Assembly (NCBI GenBank): GCA_903844155.1
Contig: CAIMSU010000151.1
Location: 1-38,882 of the forward strand
DNA from: an uncultured Pseudomonadota bacterium
GTDB taxonomy: Bacteria > Myxococcota_A > UBA796 > SXON01
Direction of reading: 5' to 3'
DNA length: 38,882 nt
Under the pieces are notes generated by a model that searched no databases, had not been told where the DNA came from, and worked only from the letters and a program-made list of their open reading frames with translations. Shown here piece by piece: positions 1 through 7,392 of the stretch; the stretch's first letter is position 1, and each line of letters starts with the position of its first letter. The position numbers and the translations under genes are program-made.

Positions 1-123
1 CTACTTCGGCAAGTCAGCGGGCCCGCCGGGAATGATCGTGTTGGGCAGGGGGTGGAGCAGGGTTCTACCATTGGTTCACCTCGTGTCGCACTTTCGGGGC
101 CTTCAACCTGACTGGGAGGCGAT

Positions 124-1092
124 GTGACTAGAGATCAGCTTCCGGCGTGTACCCCGATGTCCTGCCCGGACACGCTAGTCGCCGAGCGAGCGTTCACCGA
201 CGGGGGGGCCGCCGTCGATGTGCCCGCGGACACCGCGTTCGTCGCGATGGACGCCGCAAACGATCTGTGGCGCACGGAAGGAGCACGCTTGCTTCGGTCG
301 GAAACGGACGTGCGGGCCACGGACATCAATTTCGATGACCTCGTGATCGTGGACGGCGCGGCGTCAACGGTGGAAGGCCGCCCGCCGCTGCTGCATTTAC
401 CCGCCGATGCCGTCGGCGATGCCATCCCCGGTGCGCCGACGGATACGCAGAACGCCACCGTTGTCGGGACCGCCGACGACCTCTGGATTCCTGGGCTGAG
501 GGGCCCCGAAAGCGTTGATGGAATGGCATTGTTCGTGGCCCATCGGGCGGCTGGGGTCTGGACCCTCGAAGACGTCGCCGGCATGGCCGCGGACTGGACG
601 CCCATGGTGGCTGCCGCTGACGGGGATCGTGTCGCCGTGGCCACGACGCACGGCGGCGAATGGCGCGTGGCCGAGCGTGGATCGGATGGGTGGGTGAACT
701 CGGACACCATCGACGAGGCGACGATCGATGGCGTCGTCTTCGGCGGCGACGGCAACCTCTGGGCGGTCGCGACGCAGTCGGATGGCGGCGCGTCGGTCCT
801 GCGTCCCGGAGTGTGCGAGACCAAGCTCGACAGCGCCTTCGGCGCTGCAGCGATCGCGTCTGCGGACGCTGGCGCGTCGGTGCTCGCGGTGGATGCCACC
901 GGCGCTGTCCAGAGATTCACCGTGTCCGCGTCCTGCGAGGTCGTGGCGACACCAATCGCGGGACCCTTGGGGACCGGCTACCAGCGAACCACGTTCTCTC
1001 ACAGCGGCGAATCCGCGATCCTCGTCGGCCGATGGGAAGTTTCCGACGATGGCAGCGGGTTCGACTTCCCGAGTTCCCAGCTTTGCTACTGA
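124..1092 (+). CDS. Hypothetical protein, beta-propeller-like, Cys-containing
   Basis: I do not recognise the family. The 322-residue product is rich in short hydrophobic strands and Gly/Asp turns. Blade-like units recur, for example DGDRVAVAT near residue 170, GGDGNLWAVAT near residue 210 and ASVLAVDATG near residue 250, which is the look of a beta-propeller or similar all-beta fold. The GTG start has GGGAGG 5 bases upstream and an in-frame TGA at 109-111, so it cannot extend further. Cysteines occur in pairs near both ends (residues 9 and 14, then ASCE and the terminal LCY), as in exported proteins, yet no signal peptide is visible. The gene may be the remnant of a longer secreted protein. 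It is followed by the first leader repeat. Function unknown. Confidence 0.6.
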   Translation: MTRDQLPACTPMSCPDTLVAERAFTDGGAAVDVPADTAFVAMDAANDLWRTEGARLLRSETDVRATDINFDDLVIVDGAASTVEGRPPLLHLPADAVGDAIPGAPTDTQNATVVGTADDLWIPGLRGPESVDGMALFVAHRAAGVWTLEDVAGMAADWTPMVAAADGDRVAVATTHGGEWRVAERGSDGWVNSDTIDEATIDGVVFGGDGNLWAVATQSDGGASVLRPGVCETKLDSAFGAAAIASADAGASVLAVDATGAVQRFTVSASCEVVATPIAGPLGTGYQRTTFSHSGESAILVGRWEVSDDGSGFDFPSSQLCY

Positions 1093-1217
1093 ACGCCCGT
1101 GTCAACAGCTGGACGTTGGACCCGGACGTGGTCGCCGAGACGACGGTGTGCCGGTCTTGCCGCTGACTCTCGCCCCCGCGCCGCCGATGCCGAATGCCGA
1201 TGCCAGATTCCGATTCC

Positions 1218-1456
1218 AAATATTCCATGGAATCACCTCCATGATTCCGTCATCACCCGTACCCGATCCGTAACCGCAGCCCGCCAGCCGCACCCCCTCG
1301 TCACTGCCAGACGCACCCCGGCCGCCCGGTGTCATCACCCCGGACGCCTGCCAGCCGCCCCTACGCTCCCGCCTGACGCCCCTGGAATCACCCGTGACGC
1401 GGGCCATCCGCTCCCTGCCGCCCCCCGGCTACGCTCCGCGTCAGGAGAACGGCACC
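1218..1456 (+). repeat. Leader repeat, copy A (about 240 bp)
   Basis: This stretch matches 3791-4030 over almost its whole length. Both copies open with AATATTCC, contain GGAATCACCTC, ATGATTCCGTCATCACC and CGCAGCCCGCCAGCCGCACC, then several GGAATCACC-type motifs, and end in the block GCGGGCCATCCGC, CCGGCTACGCTCCGC, TCAGGAG just before a start codon. The end block holds a TACGCT -10-like hexamer and an AGGAG ribosome binding site, so the repeat looks like a duplicated promoter and 5' leader. No ORF inside it looks real. It fills most of the 1093-1456 gap. Confidence 0.8.
1222..1233. promoter_or_regulatory. Palindrome ATTCCATGGAAT in leader copy A
   Basis: This is a perfect 12-base palindrome at the start of the leader repeat. 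The matching site in copy B (3795-3806, ATTCCACGGAAT) differs by one base, which breaks one pair. It could be a regulator site or an RNA stem; I see no direct evidence for either. Confidence 0.35.
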
Positions 1457-1543
1457 ATGATGGAGCCGTATCAGAGTAGCCCCAGCTCGCGCGAGGGTCG
1501 GCCGCCGCGCGTGCGGCTGTGCCTCGAGTGTCTACGCCCCTGA
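1457..1543 (+). CDS. 28-codon mini-ORF behind leader copy A, possible gene remnant
   Basis: The ATG sits 6 to 7 bases after AGGAG in leader copy A, exactly where the 507-residue protein and the PilP-like lipoprotein start behind copies B and C. The ORF (MMEPYQSS..., ending CLECLRP) stops after 28 codons. It has a CxxC pair but no other feature. The intact copy-C module has a roughly 180-codon lipoprotein gene at this point, so the likeliest reading is a decayed remnant left after a deletion. A small regulatory peptide is the alternative. Confidence 0.3.
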   Translation: MMEPYQSSPSSREGRPPRVRLCLECLRP

Positions 1544-1575
1544 CAAGCCGCGGCTGCGCGGGGTAAGCACCCGCC

Positions 1576-2511
1576 ATGCCCTTCACGAAGCTCGAAACCA
1601 CACGGACCATCGCCGGGAAACAGGTTTCCGCGACTCTCGACATCCCCGTCTTGCGAGACCCGCGCTTCCCGCAAACGCTGGGCTTCGAGGTCTGGTTCTT
1701 CGCGCATGGCAACGGGCCGATCCTGCGCGTGTTGAACCCGTCGCTCGACATCGTGCTCTACCGGCGCGTCGCCCCGAGCGGACGGCACACCGAAGAGGCA
1801 GTCCGGTTGCCCATCGCCACCGGGGATCTCGGTGACACCGGCGGAGTCCTCGATAGCCAAGCGATGATCTGGCGCCCGTTTGCCTAACTCCCAGCGGAGT
1901 TGATCCTGCGAATCGACGCCCTTCGCGGAGCAGCCGACGGCCTGCACGCCGAGCTGAAGTTGACGGCGGGTCTCGTCTCTGTCGAGTCCACGGTCTCCAA
2001 GGATGGCAAAACGGCTACCCCGATTGTCTCCACGCCCTTCCGCTGGCAGGTTCCCTTCCCTGTCACCAACGACCTTTGGCGCGAGCTTCTCGTGCAGATG
2101 GGCTGGCCGACGCCGCGGGTGTTCGAGCTGCACCCGTTGAGCTTCTCGACCTTCGCCGAGTTCGAGGACGCCGCGATCAAGCTCAAGGAAGCGGAGCGGC
2201 ACCTCTTCCTCGGGAACTGGGGCGACTCCGTCGGGCTCTCGCGCATCGTGGTCGAGGCGGTGTTCCGAAAGCTGGGGTACAAGGACAAGAAGTCGTTCGC
2301 CTGGAGCAGCATTGTCGCCGCCGGGCTCCCGACCGAGATGAGCGACATCTTCCGGGCGCTGAACACCGTCGCGAACCACGAGCACCACCCCACGGGCGTC
2401 GATCCCCGCTGGGAGCGAGCTGACGCGCGGTTCATGCTTCAGCTCGCCGCCTCCCTCGCCGAGTACGCCGGAACGCTCCCGCCGCGCCTCCCGCCCGCTC
2501 CGCCCCCCTGA
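1576..2511 (+). pseudogene. Broken paralogue of the 6370-7305 gene (in-frame TAA)
   Basis: The reading frame encodes a protein parallel to the intact 311-residue gene at 6370-7305. It starts MPF-K-E-TR, carries the shared FEVWF, NPSLDI-LYRRV and AMIWRPFA segments, and after a stop continues in the same frame with LILRIDALR, DLWRELL-QMGWPTPR, ERHLFLGNWG and the ANHEHHPTG motif to a PPAPPP tail. The break is a single codon: TAA at 1885-1887 where the paralogue has TAC (Tyr). The first part would be 103 residues. A TTG at 1900 could restart the second part (203 residues), but it corresponds to an ordinary leucine in the paralogue. No frameshift accompanies the stop, so decay is recent or two polypeptides are made. 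A sequencing error is also possible. Its upstream GGGGTAAG-ACCCG-CATGCCCTTC block matches that of the paralogue. Confidence 0.8.
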
Positions 2512-2579
2512 AACCCCCGTGGACCTACGGGACCTCGACGGGCACGGCCGACATCCTCGCCAGCGGGACCGACCTCGCC

Positions 2580-2702
2580 GTGGCCCCCACCATTCAGTTG
2601 CTCTCGCTGTTTGGGATGGACCTCGGGGAGAGCGCGGTGCGCGCCCAGCAGGAGGAGGAGATGTACCTCTGGGTGAATCGGCGGCGACGCTCGCGGCAGT
2701 AA
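2580..2702 (+). CDS. Possible 40-codon ORF (weak)
   Basis: In the 193-base gap after the broken gene one frame reads openly from about 2511 to a TAA at 2700-2702. It gives VAPTIQLLSLFGMDLGESAV, then an acidic stretch and a basic end (RRRRSRQ). A GTG at 2580 could start it. The amphipathic middle and basic tail look protein-like, but there is no convincing ribosome binding site. It ends 2 bases before the 3' end of the convergent gene. It may be the end of a degraded gene. Confidence 0.2.
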   Translation: MAPTIQLLSLFGMDLGESAVRAQQEEEMYLWVNRRRRSRQ

Positions 2703-2704
2703 GC

Positions 2705-3634
2705 CTATGCCTGGGAATAGGTCGCGGCGGTCGACCATGCGGCGAACCACCCGAGCTGCGGCCCCGAGGTCAGCACCGCGTCGCCTCGCCAGCGGGCTGT
2801 CTGGTCGTCGACCATCTCGTAGCGGCGGCGCCAGGTGATCGCGTCGCCGCCGCGCGACTCCACAGCGACGCCGATCATTCGCGCCTCCGGCACCACGCTG
2901 TTGTCGATGCCTCCGCCGAAGACCCCGACGACGCGAGTGCGGTCGTCCATGGCGGCCTTGCGGCCGTGTTCCTCGGCATCCTCCCCGACCCACACCTCGA
3001 CGCGGTTCTCGTGGAGGGCGACGGCGGCGAGGTCCAGCTTTCCGGTGGTTGCGAACCGGGCCTCCAGCCGTTGGCCCACCGCACGGGCAATGTCCGCGAG
3101 GCTCGCGGTCGCGCCGACATCCACGACGAGGTCTGCCTTCCGAACGTCGGGCCTCCCGGGCCACGGTGCCGGCTCAAGCTCCGCGCGCTCGAACTTCACA
3201 GCACCCTCGGCGAGCGCGGGGAACAGGGGATGCAGCCACTTCGGGAGCGCGTCCAGGGGGCCCTCCCAGGTCTCGGCGTCCTCGGCAGCCGGCGCGACTC
3301 CCGGCAGTCGCGCCCAGACCGCCGCGAAGCCGCGCTCGTCGGGCCATCGCACCCGCACGAACGCCGCCAGCAGCGGGCGTCCGCCCCGTTCGAGAAGCTG
3401 GGTTCCCCACGCGCCAGTCCATCGGACCGACGGGTCGGCGAGCCAGGCCCGCTCGATCCGCCCAGTCAGGTCCGGCCTGGGATCGAGCACGGTGGCGATC
3501 CTGCGCTCGGTGCCGGTGCCGGCGAAGAGCACGCCGGGGAGGTGAATGGCGCCCTGCGCGGCGATCTCGCGGGTGAGGCGTGCGCGGAGGTCGGAGTCGT
3601 CGAAGGGGACGGAGGCAACGCGGACGGTGTCCAT
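2705..3634 (-). CDS. Hypothetical protein, 309 residues
   Basis: I do not recognise the family. The product is soluble, with no signal peptide or membrane segment, begins MDTVRVASVPFDDSDLRARLTR and has ordinary globular composition. The N-terminal half contains WARLPGV and PLDALPKWLHPLFPALAEGAV. The C-terminal half alternates strands and helices (LDLAAVALHENRVEVWVGED, RTRVVGVFGGG, DNSVVPEARMIGVAV) and ends in an aromatic stretch. The frame is preferred over the longer ORF on the other strand because that one is highly Arg/Pro/Gly-biased, as shadow frames in this DNA are. It is transcribed away from the leader-B gene, so the roughly 400 bases containing the tandem repeat and leader B form a divergent control region. 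Confidence 0.6.
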   Translation of the reverse strand: MDTVRVASVPFDDSDLRARLTREIAAQGAIHLPGVLFAGTGTERRIATVLDPRPDLTGRIERAWLADPSVRWTGAWGTQLLERGGRPLLAAFVRVRWPDERGFAAVWARLPGVAPAAEDAETWEGPLDALPKWLHPLFPALAEGAVKFERAELEPAPWPGRPDVRKADLVVDVGATASLADIARAVGQRLEARFATTGKLDLAAVALHENRVEVWVGEDAEEHGRKAAMDDRTRVVGVFGGGIDNSVVPEARMIGVAVESRGGDAITWRRRYEMVDDQTARWRGDAVLTSGPQLGWFAAWSTAATYSQA

Positions 3635-3718
3635 CGAACAAGCCTATCCGGAACCGTTCAGCCCGGTCTGGCGGCACCGCCGGCAGTAGTCGGTGAATCA
3701 GGAGCGGTGATGCGTGAT

Positions 3719-3793
3719 GCCGATGACGAGGCCGATGACGAGGCCGATGACGACGAGGCCGATGACGAGGCCGATGACGAGGCCGATGACGAA
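3719..3793. repeat. 12-bp tandem repeat, unit GCCGATGACGAG, about six copies
   Basis: Six near-identical 12-base units lie end to end. The third unit has an extra GAC. The array abuts leader repeat B. One strand would encode an acidic Asp-Glu-Ala run, but it lies between two divergent starts and I do not consider it coding. Such arrays usually vary in copy number between strains. Confidence 0.85.
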
Positions 3794-4030
3794 TATTCCA
3801 CGGAATCACCTCGATGATTCCGTCATCACCTCTACCCGATTCCAACCCGCAGCCCGCCAGCCGCACCCCGGAATCATCGCCGGACGCGCGCCAGCCGCCC
3901 CCTGGAATCACCCCGGACGCCAGCCAGACGCCCCCATGATCCCGCCTGACGCGCCCGGAATCACCGCTGACGCGGGCCATCCGCGCCCTTGCCGCCCCCC
4001 GGCTACGCTCCGCGTCAGGAGACCGGCAAC
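3791..4030 (+). repeat. Leader repeat, copy B
   Basis: This is the second copy of the roughly 240-base leader described at 1218-1456. It contains at least four GGAATCA(C/T)C motifs (near 3802, 3870, 3904 and 3958), spaced irregularly and embedded in CCAGCCG and CCCCGGACGC fragments, so the repeat is itself internally repetitive. It ends with TACGCT at 4004-4009 and AGGAGA just before the ATG at 4031. A TTG at 3989 is also in frame with the downstream gene. Confidence 0.8.
3795..3806. promoter_or_regulatory. Near-palindrome ATTCCACGGAAT in leader copy B
   Basis: This is the counterpart of the perfect palindrome at 1222-1233. It sits at the junction between the tandem array and the leader repeat, between divergent genes, so it is a candidate operator or RNA stem. 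Confidence 0.3.
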
Positions 4031-5554
4031 ATGATCGACCCTGACGGCCCCTACGCGAAGCGCGAGGGACTCATCACCGTGAGCGTGCTCCCGCAGCACG
4101 ACGCCCAACAGGCGATCCTCCGCTCACTACCTCGCATCTCCGAGGCGATCCGCCTTCGCGATCAGGTCGTCGCGGTCATGGGCGACCGGCTGGTGCCCGA
4201 TGTCATGGCGGGAAAGGGCAACTCGCTTTTGTTCTTGTGTGACCGCGACATGCCCGCGTTCGTCATCTCGCACCCGCTCCTGATGCTCGACGCCAACGTC
4301 CCGCCGCCTCCACCGATCCCGATGGCGCCCCTGGAATTGCCCGAGCACCTTCGAGCGAAGGAGCCCGCCGAGCCGCCGCCCGAGCGCCCGCGCATCTTGC
4401 CCGGTCCCGACAAGTTCCCCGGCAAGCTCAAGATCGCCGAGGGGCCTGCGTACATCGAGATCTCCTACGGTGACGATGGCACCAAGGTCGAGACGGTGCA
4501 GTCCGGCGGCGACAGCTGGACCTGGGGCTACCACCACGAGGATCGGCCGTTCGCCATCGACCCCTTCGCGAAGCCGGCGCAGTACCCGCCCGTCGGGCTC
4601 TACTGCCGGGGCGACCTCGATCCCGAGGGACACGACATCGACACGCTGGCAGGCATGGTGGCGGACCTGGATCCCGCTCGCTTCGTGAAGGGGCGAGTCT
4701 ACGTCCCGGTGCCGACGCCGGGCGGGGCGAGCGGCTGCTGGATGCGCGGGCTGTGGTGGCTCCGGGAGGCGATCTGGGACGGCCGGATCGACGAGGATGA
4801 AGCAGGCTGGGCGGTGATCGATGCTTGGACCGGCAGCGTCGCCGTCGTCGGCGCCACGCTCGCCGAGGCGTTCGAGGCGTGGAAGGAGGCCGTCGTCGCC
4901 GCGCAGCCGCTCCCGCCTCGCGACCCCAAGCCCGCGCCGATGCCCGATGTGCCCGACGAGGCCCCGTCGTCCGAATACGACGAAGAGAAGAAGACCGCGC
5001 GCTTCTCCACCGGCACCGTCCACCTCGTGTTCGTGCCGCGCGTCACGCTGGACTGGCCCGAGGCGAGGCCGGAGAACGTGCCCGCCATCGCTGTCCCTCT
5101 CGCGCCGGCCGCGCCGATCCCCGCAGGATGGGAGGGCTACGGCTTCACCCGGCGGCTCCGGCTGATCGGCGAGCGCGGCGACGTCTGCACGGCGTTCGTG
5201 CGCGACGAAGGCCACGGCGCGTTCACGCTGATCGGCGAGGGTGCGATCCCGTCGGTCGATCCCGCCACTTTGGACGCCGAGCTTGACCGCATCGACGACG
5301 ATCGCCGCCGCGACATCGAGGAAACGTGGTTCCCGGGCAGGCCCAGCCCGTACGTGAACCCCGAGTACCCATGGGTGTCGCCGGGCTACCGGGCGTGGGA
5401 CGACCTCGGGCGCACGCCCAAGCTCCGCGAGGGTGGCATCGGATGGACGGCCGAGGTGGTGCCGCGCGACCTCGACGCCGATCACCTTCGCTGGATGATC
5501 AAGCGGGCCCGGCGGTCGGGCGTGGGGCCGCTGGCGGCGAACCGCCCGTTCTGA
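4031..5554 (+). CDS. Hypothetical protein, 507 residues, proline-rich linkers
   Basis: I do not recognise the family. I chose the ATG at 4031 because AGGAGA precedes it at a good distance; a TTG at 3989 inside the leader would add 14 residues. The first 90 residues look like a compact domain (REGLITVSVLPQHDAQQAIL... FVISHPLLMLDANV). A proline-rich linker follows (PPPPPIP, then EPAEPPPERPRILPGP). A middle domain is rich in Trp and Tyr (WTWGYHHEDRPFAIDPF, GCWMRGLWWLREAIWDG). A second proline linker leads to a C-terminal domain (STGTVHLVFVPRVTLDW, FVRDEGHGAFTLIGEGAI). There is no signal peptide or transmembrane segment. The layout suggests a multi-domain cytoplasmic protein. It shares its leader with the mini-ORF and the PilP-like gene, so co-regulation is plausible. 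Confidence 0.6.
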   Translation: MIDPDGPYAKREGLITVSVLPQHDAQQAILRSLPRISEAIRLRDQVVAVMGDRLVPDVMAGKGNSLLFLCDRDMPAFVISHPLLMLDANVPPPPPIPMAPLELPEHLRAKEPAEPPPERPRILPGPDKFPGKLKIAEGPAYIEISYGDDGTKVETVQSGGDSWTWGYHHEDRPFAIDPFAKPAQYPPVGLYCRGDLDPEGHDIDTLAGMVADLDPARFVKGRVYVPVPTPGGASGCWMRGLWWLREAIWDGRIDEDEAGWAVIDAWTGSVAVVGATLAEAFEAWKEAVVAAQPLPPRDPKPAPMPDVPDEAPSSEYDEEKKTARFSTGTVHLVFVPRVTLDWPEARPENVPAIAVPLAPAAPIPAGWEGYGFTRRLRLIGERGDVCTAFVRDEGHGAFTLIGEGAIPSVDPATLDAELDRIDDDRRRDIEETWFPGRPSPYVNPEYPWVSPGYRAWDDLGRTPKLREGGIGWTAEVVPRDLDADHLRWMIKRARRSGVGPLAANRPF

Positions 5555-5668
5555 GCGCTTGACGCGGTGGCGCTACTCGTGTTTCTCGGCGGTGGCGGCG
5601 AGGTATCAGAGTTGCGGGCCGTTGCCGGTCCCCGCCAACCGCGGCGCAGCCGCCCGATCAGGCCGGGC

Positions 5669-5751
5669 AGCCGCCCCCGGCATCACCCTGAAGCGGGCCG
5701 TCCGCACCCTTGCCGCCGCCCGGCTACGCTTCGCATCAGGAAACCCGCACC
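5669..5751 (+). repeat. Leader repeat, copy C (3' part only)
   Basis: The last 80 or so bases of the leader recur here with more substitutions: GGCATCACC, AAGCGGGCCGTCCGC, CTTGCCGCCGCCCGGCTACGC, then TCAGGAAA. The upstream part of the repeat is absent. The TACGCT hexamer and the ribosome binding site are kept. Confidence 0.7.
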
Positions 5752-6303
5752 TTGATCGAGCGCCGCGGACATCGCACCGGACTGTCGCGCCATCTGCGCA
5801 TCGCGGTGACCGTCGTCGCTGTCGGCGTGGCGGCGTGTCGGGTTCAGGCACCTGCCGAGCCTGGCTCCGGTGGCGCGGAGTTGACGACGGCTGGCGCGTC
5901 GGCGGTGGCCGGAGCGGTCGCGAAGCAACACGAATCGGAACCCGCGACGGCGCGCGTGCCCTCGGGAGTTGGCCCCGTTCCCGAGGCCGGAACGTTCCCG
6001 GCCCGCGACCCCTTCAGAGCAGCGCCCGGCCCGTGTGCCCCCGCCTCGCCGGGCGCTCTCGTCGTGCCGCCACTCCAGAGCTACGACGCAGGCGCATTCC
6101 GCCTGGTCGGCGTCATCGACGCGCCCCCGGAGAGCCAGGCCCTGCTTCTGGATCCGTGCGGCGGAACCTCGGTTGTTCGCCTCGGCACCTACGTCGGTCG
6201 GAATTGGGGCAGGGTCTCTGCCATCACGAGCAATGAGGTCATCGTGCCGGAGGAGTATCAGACGTTCGAGCCCGTCTACAACTACGTCAAGATCGGCTTC
6301 TGA
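5752..6303 (+). CDS. PilP-like lipoprotein
   Basis: From the TTG at 5752 (AGGAAA about 9 bases upstream) the product is 183 residues with a basic N-terminus, a hydrophobic stretch and a VAAC lipobox near residue 30: a lipoprotein signal. A disordered Ala/Pro-rich linker of about 60 residues follows. The last 70 residues (FRLVGVIDAPPESQALLLDP, then TYVGRNWGRVSAITSNEVIVPEEY) match the pattern of the PilP C-terminal domain, in which a small beta domain repeats V-R-L-G-x-Y-x-G-x-N-x-G-R-V. PilP is the inner-membrane lipoprotein linking PilN/PilO to the secretin in type IV pili. No other pilus gene lies in the window, so this is an orphan copy, possibly recruited to another envelope complex. The in-frame TTG at 5710 would bury the signal peptide, so I reject it. 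Confidence 0.6.
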   Translation: MIERRGHRTGLSRHLRIAVTVVAVGVAACRVQAPAEPGSGGAELTTAGASAVAGAVAKQHESEPATARVPSGVGPVPEAGTFPARDPFRAAPGPCAPASPGALVVPPLQSYDAGAFRLVGVIDAPPESQALLLDPCGGTSVVRLGTYVGRNWGRVSAITSNEVIVPEEYQTFEPVYNYVKIGF

Positions 6304-6369
6304 TCTGCCTGACCGGCGCTGGCCGGCCCAACATCGGCCCGCCCCAGGCCGCCGGGGTAAGAACCCGTC

Positions 6370-7305
6370 ATGCCCTTCCCCAAGATGGAGATCACCCGCG
6401 ACATCGGCGACGCCCAAGTCGGGGCCACGCTCGACCTGAAGCCCGTCCAAGGGCAGACCATCCCGCAGACATTGAGCTTCGAGGTCTGGTTCTACGTCAA
6501 GTCGGGTGCCGCCCCGCTGCTCCTGGTGAACCCCTCCCTCGACATCACGCTGTACCGCCGGGTCGGCCAGAGCGGCTACCAGCAGCAATCCGGCGTCCGC
6601 CTGCCGATCACCACGGGCGATCTTGGGCACACCGGCGGGTTCCTCGCGGGCGAGGCGATGATCTGGCGGCCGTTCGCCTACCTCCCGGCCGAGCTGATCC
6701 TGCGGATCGACGCCCTCCGCGACGCTGAGCACGGCCTGCACGCCGAGATGCGGCTGAACGCGGGGATCGTCTCGCTCGCTTCCGCGCCGCGCCGCCCGGG
6801 CGAACCGGCGATCCCCTTGGCGGCGAAGCCCTTCCCCTGGCACGTCTCGTTCCCGGTCACGAACGACCTTTGGCGCGAGCTTCTCACCCAGATGGGCTGG
6901 CCGACACCCCGCATGTTCGAGCTGCACCCGTTGAGCTTCTCCAGCCTCGCCGAGTTCGAGGGCGCCGCGATCAAGCTCAAGGAAGCCGAGCGCCACCTCT
7001 TCCTCGGGAATTGGGGCGAGTCCGTCGGGATCTCGCGCATCGTGGTCGAAGCCGTGTTCCGAAAGCTCGGGTACAAGGACAAGAAGCCGTTCAACTGGAA
7101 CACCATCATCGCCGCAGGCCTGCCCACCGAGATGAGCGACATCTTCAGGGCGCTCAACAGCGTGGCCAACCACGAGCATCACCCCACTGGCGTCGATCCT
7201 CGCTGGGAGCGCGCCGACGCGCGGTTCATGCTCCAGCTCGCCGCGTCCCTCGCCGAGTACGCCGGCACCCTCCCGCCACGCATCCCGCCAGCCCCGCCTC
7301 CGTAG
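6370..7305 (+). CDS. Unknown two-domain protein, possibly HEPN-like C-terminus
   Basis: This is the intact paralogue of the broken gene at 1576-2511. The N-terminal half (residues 1 to about 150) looks like a beta-rich domain: TLSFEVWFYVKSG, NPSLDITLYRRVG, LPITTGDLGHTGGFLAGEAMIWRPF. The C-terminal half is helical: AAIKLKEAERHLFLGNWGESVGISRIVVEAVFRKLGY, an EMSDIFRALNSVANHEHHPTG motif and RFMLQLAASLAEYAGTL. That order (two helices, an Arg/Asn/His motif, a final Ala/Leu helix) is reminiscent of HEPN and Abi_C-type bundles, although the R-to-H spacing is longer than the canonical Rx4-6H. The tail is PPRIPPAPPP. It ends 87 bases before brxE, so a link to phage defence is possible but unproven. Conservation with the broken copy is strongest in the helical half. 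Confidence 0.55.
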   Translation: MPFPKMEITRDIGDAQVGATLDLKPVQGQTIPQTLSFEVWFYVKSGAAPLLLVNPSLDITLYRRVGQSGYQQQSGVRLPITTGDLGHTGGFLAGEAMIWRPFAYLPAELILRIDALRDAEHGLHAEMRLNAGIVSLASAPRRPGEPAIPLAAKPFPWHVSFPVTNDLWRELLTQMGWPTPRMFELHPLSFSSLAEFEGAAIKLKEAERHLFLGNWGESVGISRIVVEAVFRKLGYKDKKPFNWNTIIAAGLPTEMSDIFRALNSVANHEHHPTGVDPRWERADARFMLQLAASLAEYAGTLPPRIPPAPPP

Positions 7306-7346
7306 AAACCGCGCTCGTAGCTCCCGCCTTCGCCGACACCCCCACG

Positions 7347-7366
7347 ATCACGCACCTGCCGTGATA
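7347..7366 (+). promoter_or_regulatory. Candidate BREX operon promoter/operator
   Basis: ATCACG (7347-7352) and CGTGAT (7360-7365) form a perfect 6-base dyad around a 7-base spacer. Its right arm runs into GATAGG (7363-7368), a -10-like hexamer of the kind seen upstream of other genes here. The brxE ATG follows 24 bases later with GGAG at 7380-7383. A regulator bound to the dyad would cover the -10 element. Confidence 0.45.
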
Positions 7367-7392
7367 GGACGCCGCCCCTGGAGTCGTTGTCG

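Noticed and set aside
1885-1887. Programmed readthrough or selenocysteine at the stop
   Set aside because: The codon is TAA, not TGA, and no stem structure or readthrough context stands out.
3719-3793. CRISPR array
   Set aside because: The units are 12 bases and contiguous, with no spacers and no cas genes nearby.
2519-3817. 432-codon ORF on the plus strand
   Set aside because: Its product is dominated by Arg, Gly and Pro and ends in the acidic tandem repeat; the minus-strand frame 2705-3634 has normal protein composition.
5710-5751. TTG at 5710 as the start of the PilP-like gene
   Set aside because: It would place 14 residues before a lipoprotein signal peptide; the TTG at 5752 has a spaced AGGAAA.
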